Position numbers and translations under genes: made by a program
Notes under the pieces: model-generated
Database searches by the model: none
Seen by the model: only the letters and a program-made list of their open reading frames with translations
Told to the model about the DNA's origin: nothing
Part shown: piece by piece, positions 44,704-53,898 of the stretch
How the letters are laid out: every line of letters starts with the position of its first letter
Numbering within the stretch: the stretch's first letter is position 1
Origin: Thermotomaculum hydrothermale
GTDB lineage: Bacteria; Acidobacteriota; Holophagae; Thermotomaculales; Thermotomaculaceae
Assembly: GCF_016592575.1 (NCBI RefSeq)
Contig: NZ_AP017470.1
Location: 1,196,001-1,260,000 of the forward strand
Direction of reading: 5' to 3'
DNA: 64,000 nt

Positions 44704-44729
44704 GGCTTTTACGGTTTCCGAAGCCGTAA
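44704..44729 (+). promoter_or_regulatory. Two alternative hairpins in the atpB-atpE gap
   Basis: TTACGG/CCGTAA (44709-44714 with 44724-44729) and GGCTT/AAGCC (44704-44708 with 44721-44725) overlap, so only one can form. They lie before the strong AAAGGAGG site of atpE. Structures here often set the higher translation or stability of the c subunit message. Confidence 0.4.
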
Positions 44730-44756
44730 TCATAAATCTATGAAAGGAGGTTTGCT

Positions 44757-45065
44757 GTGAGGAAGTTTTTTTCATTAGCAATCATCGCAGCAGCAATTTT
44801 ATTCGCTGTAAACCCTGCAATGGCTGCAGAAGGCGCAGAAGCAGTTGCTAAAACCCCCTGGGGCTCTGTAGCAGCAGGTATATCCCTTGCATTTGCTGCC
44901 GCTTTCGGCGCAATTGGACAGGGGAAGGCAATTGTTGCCGCTTGCGAAGGAATTGCAAGAAACCCTGGAGCAACCGGTAATATCAGGACCACCCTTCTCA
45001 TTGGTCTTGCATTTATCGAGTCTCTTGTTCTTTATGTTCTTGTTATAGCGTTTGCTATTAAGTAA
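44757..45065 (+). CDS. atpE: ATP synthase Fo subunit c
   Basis: Proteolipid of the rotor ring. 102 residues, longer than usual because of a signal-peptide-like N-terminus (RKFFSLAIIAAAILFAVNPAMA), then the two-helix hairpin with the GQGKA...ARNPG loop. The ion-binding Glu is E88. Q55, S89 and Y93 around it match the sodium-binding set (Gln32, Glu65, Ser66, Tyr70) of Ilyobacter-type c subunits with identical spacing, although the Thr after the Ser is Leu here. GTG start behind AAAGGAGG. No F1 genes or atpF follow; they must lie elsewhere. Confidence 0.95.
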   Translation: MRKFFSLAIIAAAILFAVNPAMAAEGAEAVAKTPWGSVAAGISLAFAAAFGAIGQGKAIVAACEGIARNPGATGNIRTTLLIGLAFIESLVLYVLVIAFAIK

Positions 45066-45109
45066 TTTGCGGCAAAAAAGCCTTCATTCCCATCATAACT
45101 ATAAAAATT

Positions 45110-45135
45110 GCAGGCACAATGCCTGCTTTTTTTTT
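45110..45135 (+). terminator. Terminator of the Fo operon
   Basis: GCAGGCA/TGCCTGC stem, CAA loop, nine T residues. Confidence 0.93.
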
Positions 45136-45228
45136 ATCTTTTTATTCCTTTTTTATTGATTTTAATTCCAAAAAAATAGAAAATTAGAGTGTGGTCTTAT
45201 ACCTATCAGTGTATATGAGGGGGAGAAA

Positions 45229-46218
45229 ATGAATTTAATGGACAGATTCAAAGAAAGAGCGAGAAAGGCTGGCAAAACTATTGTTCTTCCAGAAGGAACA
45301 GATGACAGGACACTAAAAGCGGCTAATGCTGCGGTAAAAGAGGGAGTGTTTAAACCTGTTGTTCTTGGAAACCCTGATAAGATTTCTAAAAGGTGCGAAG
45401 AGTTAGGCATTGAGATGAACTTTGAGGTATTGGACCATTTAAAGGCAGATTTTTTTGATAAATATGCTGAATTTTACTATCAAAAGAGAAAGGCAAAAGG
45501 GATTACAAAAGAAGAGGCTGAAGAGATTATGAAAGATCCGCTGTTTTTTGGGGCAATGATGGTTGAAGACGAGAAAGCAGATGGCTCAGTTGCAGGCGCA
45601 TTAAACACAACAGCACATACAGTCAGAGCAGCACTTCACATTATAGGAACAAAACCTGGAAGCAAGACAGTTTCCTCATTCTTTCTGATGATTACTCAGA
45701 ATCCAGCATTTGGAGTTGACGGAGCAATGCTTTTTGCAGACTGTGCGATTGTTCCAAATCCCACAGCAATTCAGCTTGCAGAGATAGCAATTGATACAGC
45801 AGACAATTGCAAAAAATTCCTTGAAGTAGAGCCAAAGGTTGCCCTATTGTCATTTTCAACAAAGGGAAGCGCAAACCACCCTGATGTTGATAAGGTAAGG
45901 GAAGCCCTTGAATACATTAAAACAAGAAGGCCTGACATTGTTGTTGACGGAGAATTGCAGGCAGATGCTGCTATTGTTGATTCTGTTGGAAAGAAGAAAG
46001 CCCCGGGCTCTCCAGTTGCAGGCAATGCAAATGTTTTAATCTTTCCAGACCTTGACGCAGGAAATATTGGCTACAAATTAACCCAGAGGATTGGAAACGC
46101 TGCCGCAATTGGCCCGGTATTGCAGGGATTAAACAAACCCTGCAACGACTTATCAAGGGGATGCTCCTGGCAGGATATTGTTGACACAGGTGTTTTAACA
46201 GTAATTCAAACACTTTAA
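45229..46218 (+). CDS. pta: Phosphate acetyltransferase
   Basis: Interconverts acetyl-CoA and acetyl phosphate. 329 residues, the short form without regulatory N-terminal domains; blocks VLPEGTDDRTLKAA at the start, KPGSKTVSSFF, FADCAIVPNPTA, LSFSTKGSA and GPVLQGLNKPCNDLSRG at the end are family features. It has its own GAGGGGGAG site and a terminator after it. The acetate kinase partner is not adjacent. Points to acetate formation or use. Confidence 0.94.
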   Translation: MNLMDRFKERARKAGKTIVLPEGTDDRTLKAANAAVKEGVFKPVVLGNPDKISKRCEELGIEMNFEVLDHLKADFFDKYAEFYYQKRKAKGITKEEAEEIMKDPLFFGAMMVEDEKADGSVAGALNTTAHTVRAALHIIGTKPGSKTVSSFFLMITQNPAFGVDGAMLFADCAIVPNPTAIQLAEIAIDTADNCKKFLEVEPKVALLSFSTKGSANHPDVDKVREALEYIKTRRPDIVVDGELQADAAIVDSVGKKKAPGSPVAGNANVLIFPDLDAGNIGYKLTQRIGNAAAIGPVLQGLNKPCNDLSRGCSWQDIVDTGVLTVIQTL

Positions 46219-46245
46219 TTTTTTTGAAAAATATACTTTTATTTT

Positions 46246-46279
46246 CCCTCCGATGTATAAATCGGAGGGATTTTTTTTT
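46246..46279 (+). terminator. Terminator of pta
   Basis: CCCTCCGAT/ATCGGAGGG 9-bp stem, GTATAA loop, nine T residues. Confidence 0.95.
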
Positions 46280-46309
46280 ATAATAGATTAAAACGCATTC
46301 GGAGGGGAT

Positions 46310-47971
46310 ATGTCTGATTACAAAGAGTTGAAAAAAAGTTATGAAGAAAAAGTTAAAAAGGCAACAGAGAGGTTTCCTGAGAGAAAAGAGAAGTTTGAAA
46401 CTTCGTCAGGTATTGAAATAAAGAGGGTTTACACCCCAGAAGATATTGAAAATTTAGACTATGTAAAAGATTTATCCTTCCCTGCAGAATACCCCTTCAC
46501 AAGGGGAGTACAGCCAACAATGTACCGCTCAAGGTTCTGGACAATGAGGCAGTATGCAGGCTTTGCAACTGCAGAAGAATCAAACAAGAGGTATAAGTAC
46601 CTTCTTCAACAGGGGACAATGGGCTTGTCTGTTGCCTTTGATTTGCCAACCCAGATTGGTTACGATTCTGACAATATTATGGCAAAAGGAGAGGTTGGAA
46701 AAGTTGGGGTGGCTATTGATTCTCTTAAAGATATGGAAATACTTTTTGACGGAATTCCCCTTGATAAGGTTTCAACATCAATGACAATAAACGCAACTGC
46801 TGCATTTCTCCTTGCAATGTACTTAATCGTGGCTGAAAAACAGGGAATCTCCTTTGATAAGGTTTCAGGGACAATACAAAACGATATTTTAAAGGAATAC
46901 ATAGCAAGGGGAACCTATATCTATCCACCTGAACCATCGTTGAGGATAATCTCAAACATATTTGAATTCTGTTCAAACCATGTGCCAAAGTGGAACACAA
47001 TTTCAATTAGCGGATACCACATAAGGGAAGCAGGTTCAACAGCGGTGCAGGAAGTTGCGTTTACCCTTGCAGACGGAATCACCTATGTTGAAGAAGCAAT
47101 TAAAGCAGGGCTTGATGTTGATAAATTTGCCCCAAGGCTTTCATTCTTTTTCAACGCACACAACAACTTTTTTGAAGAGATTGCAAAATTCAGGGCAGCA
47201 AGGAGAATGTGGGCAAAGATAATGAAGGAGAGGTTTAAAGCAAAAAATCCAAAATCTTTAATGCTAAGGTTTCACACTCAGACAGGGGGAAGCACTTTAA
47301 CAGCACAACAGCCAGAAAACAACATAGTAAGGGTAACATTACAGGCATTAGCGGCTGTTTTAGGGGGAACGCAGAGCCTTCACACAAACTCAATGGATGA
47401 AGCCCTTGCCCTTCCCACTGAAAAATCGGTAAGAATTGCTTTAAGAACACAGCAGATAATTGCCTATGAAAGCGGCGTTGGGAATACAGTTGACCCACTT
47501 GCAGGCTCTTACTATATTGAAAACCTTACAAATGAAATAGAAAAAAAAGCATTTGAATACATTGAGAAGATAGACAAAATGGGTGGAATGCTAAAGGCAA
47601 TTGAAAGCGGTTATGTTCAAAGGGAGATTGCAGAAAGCGCATACAACTATCAAAAAGCAATTGAAAGTGGAGAACAAATTGTTGTAGGGGTAAACAAGTT
47701 TACAATAGAAGAGGATAAAAAAGACCTGGAAATTTTAAAGATAAACGAAGAAGTTGAAAAAAAACAGGTTGAGAAGTTGAAAAAATTGAAACAAGAGAGG
47801 GATAATTCCCTTGTTAAAGACAGGCTTACTTCTTTGAAAAAGGCAGCATCAGGAAGAGATAACCTTATGCCTTACATACTTGACTGCGTAAGGGCTTACT
47901 GTACATTAGGGGAAATGGCAGACACCTTGAGAGAGGTTTTCGGAGAGTATCAGGATACTGTATCACTATAA
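46310..47971 (+). CDS. Methylmalonyl-CoA mutase large (alpha) subunit, without B12 domain
   Basis: Acyl-CoA mutase of 553 residues, covering only the substrate-binding TIM barrel. Visible blocks: [68 protein letters not shown] and [14 protein letters not shown]. The cobalamin-binding domain is expected as a separate small subunit, which is not in the window. Together with a carboxyltransferase and AcnB it suggests propionate or methylmalonyl-CoA metabolism. An isobutyryl- or ethylmalonyl-type mutase cannot be excluded. Confidence 0.93.
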   Translation: MSDYKELKKSYEEKVKKATERFPERKEKFETSSGIEIKRVYTPEDIENLDYVKDLSFPAEYPFTRGVQPTMYRSRFWTMRQYAGFATAEESNKRYKYLLQQGTMGLSVAFDLPTQIGYDSDNIMAKGEVGKVGVAIDSLKDMEILFDGIPLDKVSTSMTINATAAFLLAMYLIVAEKQGISFDKVSGTIQNDILKEYIARGTYIYPPEPSLRIISNIFEFCSNHVPKWNTISISGYHIREAGSTAVQEVAFTLADGITYVEEAIKAGLDVDKFAPRLSFFFNAHNNFFEEIAKFRAARRMWAKIMKERFKAKNPKSLMLRFHTQTGGSTLTAQQPENNIVRVTLQALAAVLGGTQSLHTNSMDEALALPTEKSVRIALRTQQIIAYESGVGNTVDPLAGSYYIENLTNEIEKKAFEYIEKIDKMGGMLKAIESGYVQREIAESAYNYQKAIESGEQIVVGVNKFTIEEDKKDLEILKINEEVEKKQVEKLKKLKQERDNSLVKDRLTSLKKAASGRDNLMPYILDCVRAYCTLGEMADTLREVFGEYQDTVSL

Positions 47972-47987
47972 AAAAGAGAGGTAATAT

Positions 47988-48797
47988 ATGAGTTTTGCCG
48001 ATTATTTAAATGTATTTTTTCAATCTAAAATTGGGCTTATTTTTGCATTTGTATTAGGTTCAATGTTTGGTTCATTTTTCAATGTATGTATTTACAGACT
48101 ACCAAAAGAATTATCCATAATTAAACCCCGCTCCTTTTGCCCATCCTGCAACAAAACTATACCCTGGTATTACAATATCCCCTTAATCAGCTGGCTTTAT
48201 TTAAGGGGAAAATGCGCATACTGCGGGGCAAAGATATCATTCAGGTACTTTTTTGTTGAATTATTAACTGCTTTAATTTTTACCTTCGGAGTTTACAAGT
48301 TCGGTTTTAGTCTAAAAGCGCTTGAATTTATTGTACTAACATCCTTAATGCTTATCCTCTTTTTCACAGATTTATACGAAAGGATTTTGCCTGATGAAAT
48401 CACACTTGGATTTATCCCGATTGGTTTAATCTTCGCATACTTTTCCCCTGAAAGGGGCTTTTTAGAATCCCTTGTTGTTGGAGTTATTGGTGCAGGGCTT
48501 TTATTCCTGTTAGCTTACATCTATCTGAAAATTAAAGGGATTGAAGGAATGGGAATGGGGGATGTTAAAATGCTTGCCCTGATGGGAACATTTTTAGGTA
48601 AAAAAGCATTTTTAGCCTTAATGATTGGCTCAATTATTGGAACTATTGTCGGCTTATTTATTATCTATGTACTGAAAAAAGGCAGACATTATGAAATTCC
48701 ATTTGGGTGTTTTCTTGCGATAGGCACTGTAATCACTTACCTTTACGGAGACAATTTAATCCATTACTATGTAACACACTTTCTGCAGCATTATTAA
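47988..48797 (+). CDS. pilD: Type IV prepilin peptidase / N-methyltransferase
   Basis: Inner-membrane aspartic protease (A24A) that cuts and methylates type IV pilin or type II secretion pseudopilin leaders. 269 residues: the N-terminal methylase domain GSFFNVCIYRLP with two zinc CxxC pairs (CPSC, CAYC), and the catalytic aspartates in FTDLYERILPDE and GMGMGDVKMLALMG. About eight membrane helices. It follows the mutase by 16 bases, but no pilus genes are nearby. Confidence 0.95.
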   Translation: MSFADYLNVFFQSKIGLIFAFVLGSMFGSFFNVCIYRLPKELSIIKPRSFCPSCNKTIPWYYNIPLISWLYLRGKCAYCGAKISFRYFFVELLTALIFTFGVYKFGFSLKALEFIVLTSLMLILFFTDLYERILPDEITLGFIPIGLIFAYFSPERGFLESLVVGVIGAGLLFLLAYIYLKIKGIEGMGMGDVKMLALMGTFLGKKAFLALMIGSIIGTIVGLFIIYVLKKGRHYEIPFGCFLAIGTVITYLYGDNLIHYYVTHFLQHY

Positions 48798-48867
48798 TTT
48801 TTAGGTGTATAGCGAAAAATTTTTCCTTTTTATGTCCTATTCCCAAAAAGCAAGTACATTTTATATA

Positions 48868-48932
48868 AATTTTGAATTTTGAATTTTGGATGTTGGATGT
48901 TGGATTTAGGAAATTAAAATCCTATCCCTTCT
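48868..48932. repeat. AT-rich interspersed repeat (site 1)
   Basis: Short iterated units (GAATTTT, GGATGTT) then TTTAGGAAATTAAAATCC. It resembles the repeats at 59343-59434 and 60948-61134; all three lie just after the 3' end of a gene. Confidence 0.55.
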
Positions 48933-48982
48933 GATATTGTTGTTTCTGTTAACTTATATCAGGACTTAGCACAGGACACTCT

Positions 48983-51900
48983 TTACTGTTCTTTTTTTTC
49001 ACGAAATGATTCAACAAAGTGGTAAATTACAGGAATAACAATCAGGGTAAGCATTGTTGAAAAGATAAGGCCTGCAATTACGGTTATTGCCATAGGCTTT
49101 CTAATCTCTGAGCCTTCCCCAAATCCTATAACCATTGGAAGCAAACCTAAAACAGTTGTAAGGGTTGTCATAAAAATCGGCCTTAATCTTACAATGCCTG
49201 CCTCTTTTATAGCCTCTTTTAAAGCCATTCCCCTGCTTCTCAATAGGTTTATGTAATCAATTAATACAATTGCATTGTTTACAACAATACCTGCAAGCAT
49301 CATCATTCCAATAAAAACAAGCACAGAAAGGGGAATATTAAATGCATACAGAGTTACCCCAACACCAAACAGGGCAAGTGGAATAGTAACCATAATTATA
49401 AGTGGATGAATCAAAGATTCAAACTGAGAGGCCATAACAATGTAAACGAGAAAAACAGATAATAAAAGTGCAAGGTATAAACTGCTTGAAGACTTTTCCA
49501 TTTCCATCTGCTGGCCACCCATCATAACAGTTACATTTTCAGGAAGATTTAAGTTATTTACTATTCTCTCTATCTTGTTGGTCACATTCTTTAAACCTAT
49601 TCCCTGAATATTTGCAGTTATTAAACCAACCCTCTGCTGGTCAATTCGTCTGATTTCTCCCGGCCCTTCCTGAATGCTGAATTTAGCAACAGATTTTAAG
49701 GGGATAGGCTTTTGCCCTCCGGGATTTATAATCAGGTTTTTCAACTCATTTATAGATTTATGAATACTGTCTTTTAACCTCACCCTTATGTCAATCCTTC
49801 TATCCTCTTTTACAAACTTGGTTGGAATATTCCCTAAAATTTCGTTTTTTACAAGGTCTGCAACATCTCTTACATTTAAATTAAGCCTTGCCAACTTATC
49901 CCTGTCAAACCTTATTTCAATCTCAGGATTCCCAGGTTTTATGTTTGTCTGAACATCTTTCAATTCAGGCAAATCCTTTATATTTTCGTAAACAAGCATT
50001 GTGTACTTCTTCAATTCATCAAGGTTGTATGTATGAATCTCAACCTGCACAGGCGGTTTTGTGGTAAAGAGTTCAGGGAATCTAATCCTTACCTCAGCAT
50101 CAGGTATATCAGCAAGAACTTTCCTTACCCTGTTTATTACATACTCTTCAGTTTTAATTAAATTCTTTGAAGGCTTTAAAATAATCCCCACATTTGCAAT
50201 ATTCTCCCCCTCATAGGATTTAGGGTAAGAATCACTTTCAACCCCGCTTTTCACAAAAACAGTTTTTACCTCTTTTATCTTTGAAATCTTTTTTATAAAA
50301 GGTAAAAGCCTTGAATCTATCTCCTCAACAGGAGTGCCTATAGGCATTGTAATTACTGCAGAAAACTCACCCTGGTGCATATTGGGAAGCAACTCAACAT
50401 CAAGGGATTTGAAAGAAAAATAGGTAATGACAAATGCCAGAATTATAATCAATAAAACTGCTATTTTGTTTTCAAGAGACCAATCCAATATAGAGGGGTA
50501 AAATTTCTTTTGAAACCAGGAAAAGCCTGAATTAAAACCGCCCACAATTTTTGAAAGAAAATTTTTGTCAAGAAAGTTGTAAATTTTAGCACTAACAAAA
50601 ACAATACCAAGCAAAATTAAATAAATCCCAACAATTACTTTGCCAACAATTTCAAGAATGAAATAAATTATAAATTTAATCAGGATAAAGAGAAAAAAGA
50701 CATACCTTTTTAATCCCTTTGCATTTGACAAATCTTCGGCAAATGATTTAACTGAATAGAATGTAAATAGCATTTGTTTTACATTTAAATCTTTTTTATC
50801 TGCCTTTAAGCCAAACCTTCTTGAAGCAACCATTGGGATAAAGAATAATGCAAGAACCAACGACGCTAAAAGTGCAAAAACAACGGTTAAAGACATATCC
50901 TTGAAAATTTGCCCCGCAATCCCCTCAATAAAAACAATTGGGAAAAATACGGCAACTGTTGTCAATGTTGATGCAACAACTGCTGTTCCAACCTCCTGAA
51001 CTCCTATTACAACACTTTCTTCGCTATCTCCCCTCTGCTCTGAAACCCTGAAAATGCTTTCAAGCACAACAATTGCGTTATCCACCAACATTCCAACACC
51101 TAATGCAATTCCACCAAGGGACATAATATTCAAGGTTACATTAAAGAAATTCATTAAAGCAAATGTGGTAATAATAGACAGGGGAATTGTTAGAGAAACA
51201 ATAAAGGTTGACTTAAGGTTTTTCAAAAACAGGAATAAAACAAGAATTGCAAGTATTCCGCCTATAACGGCATTTGATTTAACCTCATCTATAGCCTTTT
51301 TAATAAAAACACTCTGGTCACTTAAAAGAGAAACATTAATCAACCCCTTAAACCTTGAATAAACTGTTTTGCCTTTATCGGAAAGAAGTTGCTTTTTCAC
51401 CCTGTTTGCAACCTGAACAATGTTTGCTCCACCCTCTTTGTAAATTTCCAAAAGCACACACTCTTTACCGTTAACCCTTGTAATTACCTCTCTGTCTTTA
51501 TAAGTCTTTTTTACAGTGCCTATATCCTTTAACCTGACATCTGCATTATTAAATCTGCCTATTATTAGGTTTCTTATTTCGTCAAGGTTTTTAAACTGGT
51601 TAACAGTTCTCACAATGTATTCAGTTGAGCCTTCCCTTAAAATTCCACCTGCAAGGTTTATGTTTTCGTTTGCAAGCCTTGTATTTATCCTGTTTATATT
51701 CAGGTTCAGGTTTTCAAGTTTTTTCTGGTCAATCTCAACCCTTATCTCTTCTTCAAGCCCTCCCCTTACCTTTGCGGCAGCAACACCTTTAAGTTTATCA
51801 AGGGCAGGCTTCAACTGTTCATCGCAAAAGGTTCTCAAATCCATTAAATTCATCTTGTCTGAAGTAATGGCAAATACACAGATAGGGTCTAAAGTTGGGT

Positions 51901-52297
51901 CATACCTTAAAATAACAGGCTTTTTAGCCTCTTCCGGCAGAAAAACCTGGTCAAGTTTTTCCCTTATGTCCTGAACAGCGGTATTAATATTCGTTCCCCA
52001 GTAAAACTCTAAAATAACATCTGAAACCCCGGTTCTTGAAACAGAGGAAATCCTCTTTAAATTATTTACAACAGCAAGGGCTTCTTCTATTCTTTTTGTA
52101 ACATTGTTTTCAATCTCCTCCGGCGCAGAGCCTTCCATTTCAGTCCTAATGGTAATTGTTGGATAGGTGATATTTGGCATTAAATTCATCTTTAATTGTT
52201 TGTATGATACAAAGCCAAATACTGCCACTGCAAGAATTATCATTGTAATAGCCACAGGCCTTGTAACAGTAATGTTAAAAATAGTCTTATTTTTCAT
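48983..52297 (-). CDS. RND efflux transporter permease (HAE/AcrB family)
   Basis: Proton-driven inner-membrane pump of 1104 residues that exports drugs, lipids or other compounds in a tripartite complex. Two repeats of the TM/porter layout; the TM4 proton-relay segment is GVGMLVDNAIVVLES and the C-terminal repeat has GMMMLAGIVVNNAIVLIDY. Longer than AcrB because about 90 residues with two or more extra hydrophobic helices are inserted between TM6 and TM7 (about residues 500-600), ahead of a second start-like amphipathic region. Start overlaps the adaptor gene by 11 bases; no TolC gene follows. Confidence 0.94.
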   Translation of the reverse strand: MKNKTIFNITVTRPVAITMIILAVAVFGFVSYKQLKMNLMPNITYPTITIRTEMEGSAPEEIENNVTKRIEEALAVVNNLKRISSVSRTGVSDVILEFYWGTNINTAVQDIREKLDQVFLPEEAKKPVILRYDPTLDPICVFAITSDKMNLMDLRTFCDEQLKPALDKLKGVAAAKVRGGLEEEIRVEIDQKKLENLNLNINRINTRLANENINLAGGILREGSTEYIVRTVNQFKNLDEIRNLIIGRFNNADVRLKDIGTVKKTYKDREVITRVNGKECVLLEIYKEGGANIVQVANRVKKQLLSDKGKTVYSRFKGLINVSLLSDQSVFIKKAIDEVKSNAVIGGILAILVLFLFLKNLKSTFIVSLTIPLSIITTFALMNFFNVTLNIMSLGGIALGVGMLVDNAIVVLESIFRVSEQRGDSEESVVIGVQEVGTAVVASTLTTVAVFFPIVFIEGIAGQIFKDMSLTVVFALLASLVLALFFIPMVASRRFGLKADKKDLNVKQMLFTFYSVKSFAEDLSNAKGLKRYVFFLFILIKFIIYFILEIVGKVIVGIYLILLGIVFVSAKIYNFLDKNFLSKIVGGFNSGFSWFQKKFYPSILDWSLENKIAVLLIIILAFVITYFSFKSLDVELLPNMHQGEFSAVITMPIGTPVEEIDSRLLPFIKKISKIKEVKTVFVKSGVESDSYPKSYEGENIANVGIILKPSKNLIKTEEYVINRVRKVLADIPDAEVRIRFPELFTTKPPVQVEIHTYNLDELKKYTMLVYENIKDLPELKDVQTNIKPGNPEIEIRFDRDKLARLNLNVRDVADLVKNEILGNIPTKFVKEDRRIDIRVRLKDSIHKSINELKNLIINPGGQKPIPLKSVAKFSIQEGPGEIRRIDQQRVGLITANIQGIGLKNVTNKIERIVNNLNLPENVTVMMGGQQMEMEKSSSSLYLALLLSVFLVYIVMASQFESLIHPLIIMVTIPLALFGVGVTLYAFNIPLSVLVFIGMMMLAGIVVNNAIVLIDYINLLRSRGMALKEAIKEAGIVRLRPIFMTTLTTVLGLLPMVIGFGEGSEIRKPMAITVIAGLIFSTMLTLIVIPVIYHFVESFREKKEQ

Positions 52298-53378
52298 TTC
52301 CTATTACCCTCACCTTATCTCCATCCTTCAATGTATTCTGCCCTGCAACAACAACAAGTGTTTTTTCGCTAAACCCCTTATTCAGGCATTCAAAGTAATC
52401 TTTGTTTTCGTATCCTGTTTTCAATTCAACCTTTTTAACCTTTTTGGTATCTCTATCAACAACAAAAATATACTTTCTATCATTCTGGTAAATTACAGCC
52501 TTTTTAGGAACTAAAAGCACATTGTGCTTTGTGTCGGTAATTATCTTCACATTCACAAACATTCCAGGCCTTATATCTTTATCCGGTTTAACCCTCACGG
52601 TAACCTTTACAGTGCCGCTTTCAGGGTCAACAACTGAAGAAATCTTTTCAACTTTTCCCTCAAAATCTTTGTTTATAGTATCGCTTTCAAGAACAACTCT
52701 CTGTCCCTTCTTCAACTTTGAAACATTCTCCTCAGGAATATAAACAATAGCCTTTAAAATCTTTGTGTTAACAATTGAAAAAGCCTTCTGGGAGGGAGAA
52801 ACATACTGACCTAAGGTTATATACCTTTCGGTAATTACTCCATCAAATGGCGCCTTTATCATACTCTTATCAAACTTAACCTTTGCATCTTTGTAATCAA
52901 TCTCACTCTGTTTTAAAGTGAATTCCGCTTTATCGTAATCCTCTTTTGAGACAAGTTTTTTCTCAAAAAGGTTTTTTGTTCTTTCAAACTTCTTCTTTGC
53001 ATCAAGGTAAGCCATATACTTCTTATCCTTGGTTAACTTTAACTCTTCGTAATTTACAACAGCAAGCACATCTCCCTTTTTAACATTATCCCCTTCGTCA
53101 TAAAAAATCTTTTCAACAATGCCTGATGTCTCAACAACAACATCAACTGAATACTCAGCCTGAATTGTTGAAGAAGAGAGGATAAAGGAAGAGATATCCC
53201 CAATCTTTAGTTTTTCAACCTTTACAGGAACTGCTGTTTTTTTTATATCTTTTTTATCTTTATTCCATTTCTTAAAATCCCTTTTTCCCCTGCAACCTGA
53301 AATTGAAACAGTCAAAATCATCGCAACAAAAACAAGCAATAATTTTTCCACAAAGCCTTTTTTCACCTCAACCCCCAA
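52287..53378 (-). CDS. RND efflux periplasmic adaptor (membrane fusion protein), lipoprotein
   Basis: Connects the RND pump to an outer-membrane channel. 363 residues: lipoprotein signal with SISGC lipobox (Cys near 29), then beta-barrel/lipoyl halves (VVVETSGIVEKIFYDEGDNVKKGDVLAVV, and APFDGVITERYITLGQYV) around an alpha hairpin, as in MacA/AcrA. The start may be TTG 53378 or GTG 53366 behind GGGGGTTGAG. It is co-transcribed with and overlaps the permease. Confidence 0.93.
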   Translation of the reverse strand: MGVEVKKGFVEKLLLVFVAMILTVSISGCRGKRDFKKWNKDKKDIKKTAVPVKVEKLKIGDISSFILSSSTIQAEYSVDVVVETSGIVEKIFYDEGDNVKKGDVLAVVNYEELKLTKDKKYMAYLDAKKKFERTKNLFEKKLVSKEDYDKAEFTLKQSEIDYKDAKVKFDKSMIKAPFDGVITERYITLGQYVSPSQKAFSIVNTKILKAIVYIPEENVSKLKKGQRVVLESDTINKDFEGKVEKISSVVDPESGTVKVTVRVKPDKDIRPGMFVNVKIITDTKHNVLLVPKKAVIYQNDRKYIFVVDRDTKKVKKVELKTGYENKDYFECLNKGFSEKTLVVVAGQNTLKDGDKVRVIGNEK

Positions 53379-53493
53379 AAATTTTTTTTTCAGAGACTAT
53401 TACGAAAATTTTTCTCTAATGTTTCCTGATTTTTAAATAAACTTTTGTTTATGGTAAAATACCTCTGTAAATAAAAAAGATAAGGAGTAAATT

Positions 53494-53883
53494 ATGGCTC
53501 AGGTTGATTACCTTTCAGCAAAAATACTAATAGCAGAAGACGATGATAACTTAAGAAAAACCTTAATGAAGATTCTAATAAGGGAAGGCTTTTGCGTTGC
53601 ATCAGTAAGCAATGGACAGGAAGCATTAGAATTAATGGAATTACAAAATTTTGATGTTATCATAACAGACTATAAAATGCCTGTTTTAGGCGGAGAAGAA
53701 TGGGTGAAAAGGCTAAACGAATTACAGGGTAAAAACAAAATTCTCCTTCTCTCTGCGTTTTTAGAAGAGGCAAAGGTTGTTGAAGAAGAAGTTGGAGAAA
53801 AGATTTCCAAGCCTTTTAAAAGAAAAGACCTTGTTAACAAAATTATTTCCCTGTTAAAGAAAAACAACTTTCAGGGAAGGTAA
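53494..53883 (+). CDS. Single-domain response regulator (CheY-like)
   Basis: 129 residues consisting only of a receiver domain. Acidic pocket E15-D16-D17, phospho-acceptor D59 in IITDYKMP, switch Ser in LLLSAF and the conserved Lys in ISKPFKRK. Without an output domain it must act through protein contacts, in a phosphorelay or motility switch. No kinase is adjacent. It is followed after 15 bases by the dehydrogenase gene and is probably in the same transcript. Confidence 0.93.
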   Translation: MAQVDYLSAKILIAEDDDNLRKTLMKILIREGFCVASVSNGQEALELMELQNFDVIITDYKMPVLGGEEWVKRLNELQGKNKILLLSAFLEEAKVVEEEVGEKISKPFKRKDLVNKIISLLKKNNFQGR

Positions 53884-53898
53884 ATTAAGGGGGAAACT

